Shown here: in pieces, positions 58,981-64,000 of the stretch
Layout: every line of letters begins with the position of its first letter
Numbering within the stretch: position 1 is the first letter of the stretch
Source of the DNA: Siphonobacter aquaeclarae
Lineage (GTDB): Bacteria; Bacteroidota; Bacteroidia; Cytophagales; Spirosomataceae
Assembly (NCBI RefSeq): GCF_900103285.1
Contig: NZ_FNGS01000001.1
Span: forward strand, 737,515 to 801,514
DNA length: 64,000 nucleotides
Reading direction: 5' to 3'
Notes under the pieces: generated by a model
Databases searched by the model: none
What the model saw: only the letters and a program-made list of their open reading frames with translations
Told to the model about the DNA's origin: nothing
Position numbers and translations under genes: made by a program

Positions 58981-61395
58981 ATGTTCCGGAATTACCTGCT
59001 CATCGCCTGGCGCAACCTGCTCCGCTACCGCACCTTTACCGCGATCAATATCTCGGGGCTGGCCATTGGCCTGGCAACGTTCCTCGCTATTTTGTTGTAT
59101 GTGACGGACGAGCTGAGCTATGACCGGTTTCACGAAAAGTCCGACCGGATTGTGCGCGTTGTTTTTGAAGGTACCACGGACGGCGGGACCATCAACGATG
59201 CACACGTGATGCCGCCGGTCGCCCCGACGCTGAAGGCCACCTTCCCGGAGGTACAGGAAGCCACCCGCTTCCGGCCAGGCGGGAATATCCGCCTCGTCAG
59301 AGACGGGCAAACACTTCAGGATCAGTCTCTTGCCTATGTAGATTCGAATTTCTTCCGGGTATTTACGCTTCCGTTTGTTTCCGGCGATCCGGCTACAGCG
59401 CTCCTCCGGCCGCATTCGATTGTGCTGTCGCAGAAAGTGGCGAAAGACTGGTTCGGCGCGACCGATCCGGTTGGTAAAACGGTGCTTTTCAAGGGATGGG
59501 ACACGCCGATGCAGGTGACGGGCGTCCTGAAAGATATCCCGGAACATTCTCATTTTCAGTCAGATGTACTCGGATCAATGGCCGACATCGCCGATGCTCG
59601 CTCCGGGTCGTGGATGACGTCGGAATACTTCACCTACCTCGTTCTTCCCGAAGGATATAACTACAAAAAACTGGAGGCAAAACTCCCTCAGGTTGTTGCA
59701 AAACACCTCGGTCCGCAGCTGGAGCAGGCATTTCATATGTCGTATGCCGAGTTTCAGAAAAAGGGAAACCGGCTGGGGCTGTACCTTCAGCCGTTGACCG
59801 ATATTCACCTGCATTCGCACTACGGGTATGACCTGAGCCCGGCCGGCGATATCCGGTATGTGTACATCTTCAGCGCCATTGCGGTATTCATGCTGCTGAT
59901 TGCGTGTATCAATTTCATGAATCTGTCGACTGCCAGCGCCGCGCGCCGGGCCCGCGAAGTGGGTATCCGCAAGGTACTCGGCTCCGACCGCAAAGAGCTG
60001 ATCCGTCAGTTTCTGTTTGAATCGTTGCTGTTGACAGGTATTGCCCTGGTGCTGGCAGCCCTGCTGGTAGACCTGGGGCTTCCGCTTTTCCGCGAGCTAT
60101 CGGGGAAAAACCTGAAATTTCCGCTCTTCACCTCACCCGGCTCGCTCGCGTGGCTGCTTGGAGCGGGACTTCTGGCCGGTTTGCTGGCCGGCGGTTACCC
60201 TGCACTGTATTTGTCTTCTTTTCAGCCGGTTACGGTGCTGAAGGGGCGATTTTCGGGCAAACGCGGCGGGCTTCGCTCCGGGCTGGTCGTCTTCCAGTTT
60301 TTTATCTCCGGAACGCTGATGATCTGTACCCTTGTGGTATACCGCCAACTGACGTTTATTCAGGACAAAAAGCTCGGGTACGACCGCGAGCAGGTGGTTG
60401 TGCTGCCGGATACCTGGGCGCTGGGTAACAAGGAAAACAGCTACCTGAATGCGTTGCGGCAGGATTCGCGGATTGTATCGGTGAGTCGGTCGGGCTTCCT
60501 GCCAGCGGGGCCGTCTGGAAATAATAACTTCTTTTTGTCGCCGGACCAGAATCCGTCACAACTGGTTAAAACCCTCCGCTACGAAGTGGACCCGGCCTAT
60601 ATCCCGACGCTGGGTTTGCAACTGGCTGCCGGGCGGAACTTCTCGGACGCGTACCGAACCGATTCATCAGCGGTAATCGTCAATGAAACGGCGGCGAGGA
60701 CGTTCGGTTGGAAGGGCTCCGCGCTCGGCCATACTGTCACCAATTACCCGAATAACGGCGAACGGATTACCCTGCGGGTGGTGGGTGTCGTCAGGGATTT
60801 CCACTTCCGCTCCCTGCATGAAGCCATTTCGCCGCTGGTGATGGTTTTGTCGCGAAACAGCGGACCTTTTATCCTGAAACTGCGGGCCGGCGACCCGACG
60901 GGCGTCATCGAACGGGCGCGCGCCGAGTGGAAGGCTCTCGGCGTTGATCAGCCTTTTACCTACTCTTTTTTGAATGACCGGTTTACGGCGACCTACCATG
61001 CGGAGCAGCAAACCGGGCTGATTCTGGCCATTTTTGCGGGAATGACCATTTTCGTCGCCAGTCTCGGCCTCTTCGGTCTCGCCGCCTTCACGGCGCAGCA
61101 GCGAACCAAGGAAATCGGTGTCCGGAAGGTATTGGGGGCGTCTGTCACCGGTATCGTCGGACTGCTTTCACGGGATTTTCTGCGGTTGGTAGGCATCGGG
61201 TTTCTGGTGGCGGTTCCGCTTGCCTGGTATGTCATGAGCCGCTGGCTGGAAGGCTTCGCTTACCGGACGCAGGTAGATGTTTGGGTGGTTGCGTCGGCGG
61301 GGGTTCTTTCACTGGTGATTGCCCTGGCGACGGTCGGCTACGAGAGCGTCCGGGCGGCCCTTGCGAACCCGGCCAAAAGTCTGAAATCGGAGTAA
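58981..61395 (+). CDS. MacB/FtsX-type ABC transporter permease
   Basis: An 804-residue permease with two FtsX-type halves. Helix 1 is near residues 20-42, followed by a large periplasmic MacB-PCD domain (about 45-270), three helices at about 295-415 with ARRAREVGIRKVLGSDRKELIRQFL between them, a second periplasmic domain, and a final three-helix set with AFTAQQRTKEIGVRKVLGASVTGIVGL. This duplicated form is common in Bacteroidota and works with an ABC ATPase in lipoprotein or peptide export and stress signalling. No ATPase gene is adjacent. The gene is monocistronic here. Confidence 0.9.
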   Translation: MFRNYLLIAWRNLLRYRTFTAINISGLAIGLATFLAILLYVTDELSYDRFHEKSDRIVRVVFEGTTDGGTINDAHVMPPVAPTLKATFPEVQEATRFRPGGNIRLVRDGQTLQDQSLAYVDSNFFRVFTLPFVSGDPATALLRPHSIVLSQKVAKDWFGATDPVGKTVLFKGWDTPMQVTGVLKDIPEHSHFQSDVLGSMADIADARSGSWMTSEYFTYLVLPEGYNYKKLEAKLPQVVAKHLGPQLEQAFHMSYAEFQKKGNRLGLYLQPLTDIHLHSHYGYDLSPAGDIRYVYIFSAIAVFMLLIACINFMNLSTASAARRAREVGIRKVLGSDRKELIRQFLFESLLLTGIALVLAALLVDLGLPLFRELSGKNLKFPLFTSPGSLAWLLGAGLLAGLLAGGYPALYLSSFQPVTVLKGRFSGKRGGLRSGLVVFQFFISGTLMICTLVVYRQLTFIQDKKLGYDREQVVVLPDTWALGNKENSYLNALRQDSRIVSVSRSGFLPAGPSGNNNFFLSPDQNPSQLVKTLRYEVDPAYIPTLGLQLAAGRNFSDAYRTDSSAVIVNETAARTFGWKGSALGHTVTNYPNNGERITLRVVGVVRDFHFRSLHEAISPLVMVLSRNSGPFILKLRAGDPTGVIERARAEWKALGVDQPFTYSFLNDRFTATYHAEQQTGLILAIFAGMTIFVASLGLFGLAAFTAQQRTKEIGVRKVLGASVTGIVGLLSRDFLRLVGIGFLVAVPLAWYVMSRWLEGFAYRTQVDVWVVASAGVLSLVIALATVGYESVRAALANPAKSLKSE

Positions 61396-61705
61396 AATCA
61401 GGCATCCTTTTCCGGCGCTGAAAAGCAGGCATTGGTCGCCCCGCGGGGCACATTCCATACCTCCAAACCCGGCATTTTTCTATTTTAATCTCAATTTAAG
61501 GATTCAGGGAAACGATAGATTCGGCGTTCGCCGTTTGCGGCGACGGCCACCATTATTGAAAGTTTTTCAATAATGGTGGCCTTTTTTTGTCATTATGTCA
61601 GCACACCATCGACTATTGATGTAGTAGTAAATTGACATCCGGCCAACGATTCATTAAGTTTGACTTAGAGTTTCCAAAGATTCTCTAACTCCTTAACCAA
61701 AACAA
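61396..61705. other. 310-bp intergenic region with an unattached terminator
   Basis: No coding frame is convincing. A small GC-rich hairpin (cggcgttcgccg, near 61522-61533) precedes the strong terminator at 61545. The last 110 bases are AT-rich and should hold the promoter of the SusC-like gene. Confidence 0.5.
61545..61588 (+). terminator. Strong intrinsic terminator 150 bp beyond the ABC permease
   Basis: Perfect 17-bp stem ggccaccattattgaaa/tttcaataatggtggcc, loop gtt, then seven Ts. It is too far from the permease stop to look like an ordinary gene end and may close a small transcript. Confidence 0.85.
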
Positions 61706-64000
61706 ATGAGAAATATTCTACTCGCAGCCTTCGCGTTGCTGAGCGTGCTGTGCATTCCAGTCAGCGCGCAAAACCGGGTCGTATCCGGTCGGGTGACCTC
61801 CGCCGATGATGGCGCTCCGATCCCCGGTGTCAACGTAACTGTCAAGGGAACTACCCGCGGCATCTCCACCAATTCCAACGGCGAATACCAGCTCAGCGTC
61901 GCAGACGGCGCTACGCTTGCGTTTTCAGCGATTGGCTTCGTCCGGCAGGAAGTAGTAGTCGGCAATCAGGCCAAAATCGACGTAGTCCTGGCCGTCTCCG
62001 GCAGTGAACTGACCGAAGTCGTCATCACCGCGCTCAACATCAGCCGGGATAAAAAGGCCATCAACTCGGCTATTCAGACGGTTTCTTCGGAAAAACTGCA
62101 AATCGCACGGAACAACAACGTCGCCGACGCCCTTGCCGGGAAAGTCGCCGGCGTGCAGGTATTCAGCCAGTCGGGCGCGAAGTTCGGCACGCCCAACATC
62201 CGTATCCGCGGCGTCAACTCCCTGACGGGCGGCGATCCGCTGTACGTGGTGGACGGTACGATTACCGACATCAACTATGTCAACATGGACGACGTTGAGT
62301 CCCTCAACGTACTGAAAGGCCCTGCGGCTTCCGCACTCTACGGAAACCGGGCTTCAGCGGGTGTTGTCGTCATCACCACCAAGAAAGGCAAGCGCCAGGA
62401 AGGGTTGGGCATCGATGTGAACCACAGTACTACTTTCGACCGGGTCAGTCTTCTTCCTACTTACCAGAACGAATACGGCGGCGGCTATACGCAGGCGTTT
62501 GATCAGTTCCATTACAACCCGGCCGTTCACCCGGAATCGTGGAAGGCTTTTGAAGGACAAAACATCATCGATTATTCGGCAGATGAAAGCTGGGGACCGA
62601 AAATGGACGGCACGCCGTACCGCCCCTGGTACTCCTGGATTCCGTCAGATCCGGAATTCGGCAAAACGGTACCTTTCTCTCCGCATCCGAATGCCATCCG
62701 TGACTTCTTCAATACGGGTACGACGGTCAACACCAACGTCGCATTCAGCAAGGGTGGCGACAATTACAACGCACGGGTATCGTATACCAACTACAACGTG
62801 AAAGGGGTTATTCCGAACACGACGCAGAAACGCGACTACCTGTCTGCGAAACTCGGCCTGAATCTCACGCCGAAACTGACCGTGACTACCAACATCAACT
62901 ATTCCACGGAAAATACGACCAACCGCCCCGCAGACGGCTACGGCGGTCAGAACCAGACAATTGGCTCGTTCAATCAGTGGTGGCAGCGTCAGAACGACAT
63001 GGATCACCTCCGTGTCTACAAAAACCCGGATGGCAGCTACCGTTCCTGGAACATCACAGGGCCGGAAAACACCACGCCGCTGTACTGGGATAACCCGTAT
63101 ACCCAGGTATATGAAAACACCAACAAGGAAAAGAATGACCGTCTCTTCGGCGATTTCGGCGTGAACTACAAGTTTACCGACTACCTCTCGGCGTCGGTGA
63201 CGGCCCGTCGCGACATGTACACCAGCCAGTACGAACGCCGCGTGGCCTCGTTTACGAAGGGTACCCCTTATTTCGGCGCACGGACTGATGTACGCCGGGA
63301 AGATAACTACGAAGGCTTGCTGACATTCTTCAAGAAATTCAACAAGATTACGGTCAGCGCCAACGCCGGGGGTAACATCCGGAAAAACTACCGTACCTAT
63401 CTTAACGAAGAAACCAGCGGCGGTCTGGCGATTCCGAACTTCTACAACATTTCGAACTCTGTCAACGCGATGACGGTATCAAACTTAAAGTCGCAGCGGG
63501 AAGTACGAAGCGTTTACGGATACGTGAGCCTGGACTACGGCGATTTCCTCTTCCTGGAAGCGACGGCGCGCAACGACTGGTCTTCTACCCTGCCGAAGGG
63601 TAATAACTCCTACTTCTACCCGTCGGTTACGGGCGGTTTCATCTTCTCTGAATTCATTCACGAAAAGCGTATTCTGTCGTTCGGAAAGATCCGGGCATCG
63701 TATGCTGAAGTAGGTTCTGACATCGACCCGTATCAAATCCTGACGACGTACAACGTCGGCTCGAAATACGGTTCCAACACTACCGAAACACTCCCGACGC
63801 AGTTGCCGAACGCCGCTCTGAAACCGGGGCTTTCCAAAGGCAAGGAAATCGGGGTTGACCTGAAGTTTCTCAACAATCGCCTCAGCCTGGAATTCACGGC
63901 CTATCGTCAGGACAATACCAATCAGATCCTGCCCCTGGCTGTTCCGGGATCGAGCGGGTACAGCTCCGCGCTGATCAACGCCGGTAACATCCGCTCGGAA
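61706..64000 (+). CDS. SusC/RagA-family TonB-dependent receptor, C-terminus cut by the window edge
   Basis: 765 residues are visible and the frame is open at the right edge. Signal peptide RNILLAAFALLSVLCIPVSAQ is followed by a carboxypeptidase-regulatory-like domain (VSGRVTSADDGAPIPGVNVTVKG), the plug with ALAGKVAGVQVFSQSGAKFGT, RIRGVNSLTGGDPLYVVDG and GPAASALYGNRASAGVVVITTKKG, and barrel strands. The TonB-box region reads ELTEVVITALNISRDKKAI, the form typical of the large SusC subgroup that begins VVVTALGIKREKK. A SusD partner is expected just beyond the window. Ligand unknown. Confidence 0.93.
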   Translation, partial: MRNILLAAFALLSVLCIPVSAQNRVVSGRVTSADDGAPIPGVNVTVKGTTRGISTNSNGEYQLSVADGATLAFSAIGFVRQEVVVGNQAKIDVVLAVSGSELTEVVITALNISRDKKAINSAIQTVSSEKLQIARNNNVADALAGKVAGVQVFSQSGAKFGTPNIRIRGVNSLTGGDPLYVVDGTITDINYVNMDDVESLNVLKGPAASALYGNRASAGVVVITTKKGKRQEGLGIDVNHSTTFDRVSLLPTYQNEYGGGYTQAFDQFHYNPAVHPESWKAFEGQNIIDYSADESWGPKMDGTPYRPWYSWIPSDPEFGKTVPFSPHPNAIRDFFNTGTTVNTNVAFSKGGDNYNARVSYTNYNVKGVIPNTTQKRDYLSAKLGLNLTPKLTVTTNINYSTENTTNRPADGYGGQNQTIGSFNQWWQRQNDMDHLRVYKNPDGSYRSWNITGPENTTPLYWDNPYTQVYENTNKEKNDRLFGDFGVNYKFTDYLSASVTARRDMYTSQYERRVASFTKGTPYFGARTDVRREDNYEGLLTFFKKFNKITVSANAGGNIRKNYRTYLNEETSGGLAIPNFYNISNSVNAMTVSNLKSQREVRSVYGYVSLDYGDFLFLEATARNDWSSTLPKGNNSYFYPSVTGGFIFSEFIHEKRILSFGKIRASYAEVGSDIDPYQILTTYNVGSKYGSNTTETLPTQLPNAALKPGLSKGKEIGVDLKFLNNRLSLEFTAYRQDNTNQILPLAVPGSSGYSSALINAGNIRSE

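Overview
The window reads as chromosomal DNA of a GC-rich Bacteroidota, probably of the Cytophagales/Chitinophagales type. Support comes from two SusC-type TonB receptors, a SusD lipoprotein, a type IX secretion sorting tail, TAnnTTTG promoter boxes and a general lack of Shine-Dalgarno sequences. Genus cannot be settled by reading alone. I saw no transposase, phage gene, CRISPR array, tRNA or rRNA. Both window edges cut a gene: a PKD-domain lipoprotein on the left and a second SusC-like receptor on the right.

Layout. 1-5529: a PKD lipoprotein and a LuxR-type regulator, then a minus-strand run of NPP-like phosphodiesterase, YceI, FkbM methyltransferase, AraC regulator and PEBP protein. 5603-8516: a MocR-type regulator divergent from a cupin and a DapA-family aldolase. 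8628-12931: two tandem small membrane proteins, a DUF1080 protein, a G3E metallochaperone GTPase behind two palindromic operators, and an alkaline phosphatase. 13029-22583: an AraC regulator divergent from a compact operon that looks like trans-4-hydroxyproline and proline-peptide catabolism: DapA-type deaminase, hydroxyproline epimerase, FAD D-amino-acid dehydrogenase, DPP-IV-like peptidase, DUF885 peptidase and APC permease. 22605-23916: a long palindrome, a two-hairpin leader with an intrinsic terminator, a DUF421 protein and a small outer-membrane barrel. 24154-29427: a 1757-residue secreted protein with a DUF4874/DUF4832-like head, seven GEVED repeats and a T9SS tail. 29490-38933: a haem-binding PVC-type dehydrogenase, a DUF72 protein, a sulfatase, a GH92 mannosidase, a regulatory-like lipoprotein, an orphan LytTR regulator and a VOC protein. 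38965-53594: a polysaccharide utilization locus (AraC, SusC, SusD, PhyH oxygenase, TIM-barrel isomerase, GH106, GH28, GH106-like) whose enzymes point to rhamnogalacturonan. 53706-61395: a saccharopine-dehydrogenase-like protein, a lipoprotein, S41 and M61 peptidases and an FtsX-type ABC permease. 61706-64000: the partial SusC.

How the parts fit. The window is mostly a scavenging toolkit. One block would import and degrade pectin side chains; one would release and oxidise hydroxyproline from collagen-like or plant cell-wall peptides; scattered enzymes remove phosphate, sulfate and mannose. The least expected signal is regulatory: a palindrome with the core GCAAC-N3-GTTGC occurs in front of both the G3E GTPase and the DUF421 gene 12 kb away, and the second copy is followed by a short structured RNA ending in a terminator. 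This suggests a shared, possibly zinc-responsive, regulator and a small regulated RNA or attenuator. All function calls rest on motifs and family knowledge; no database search was possible.
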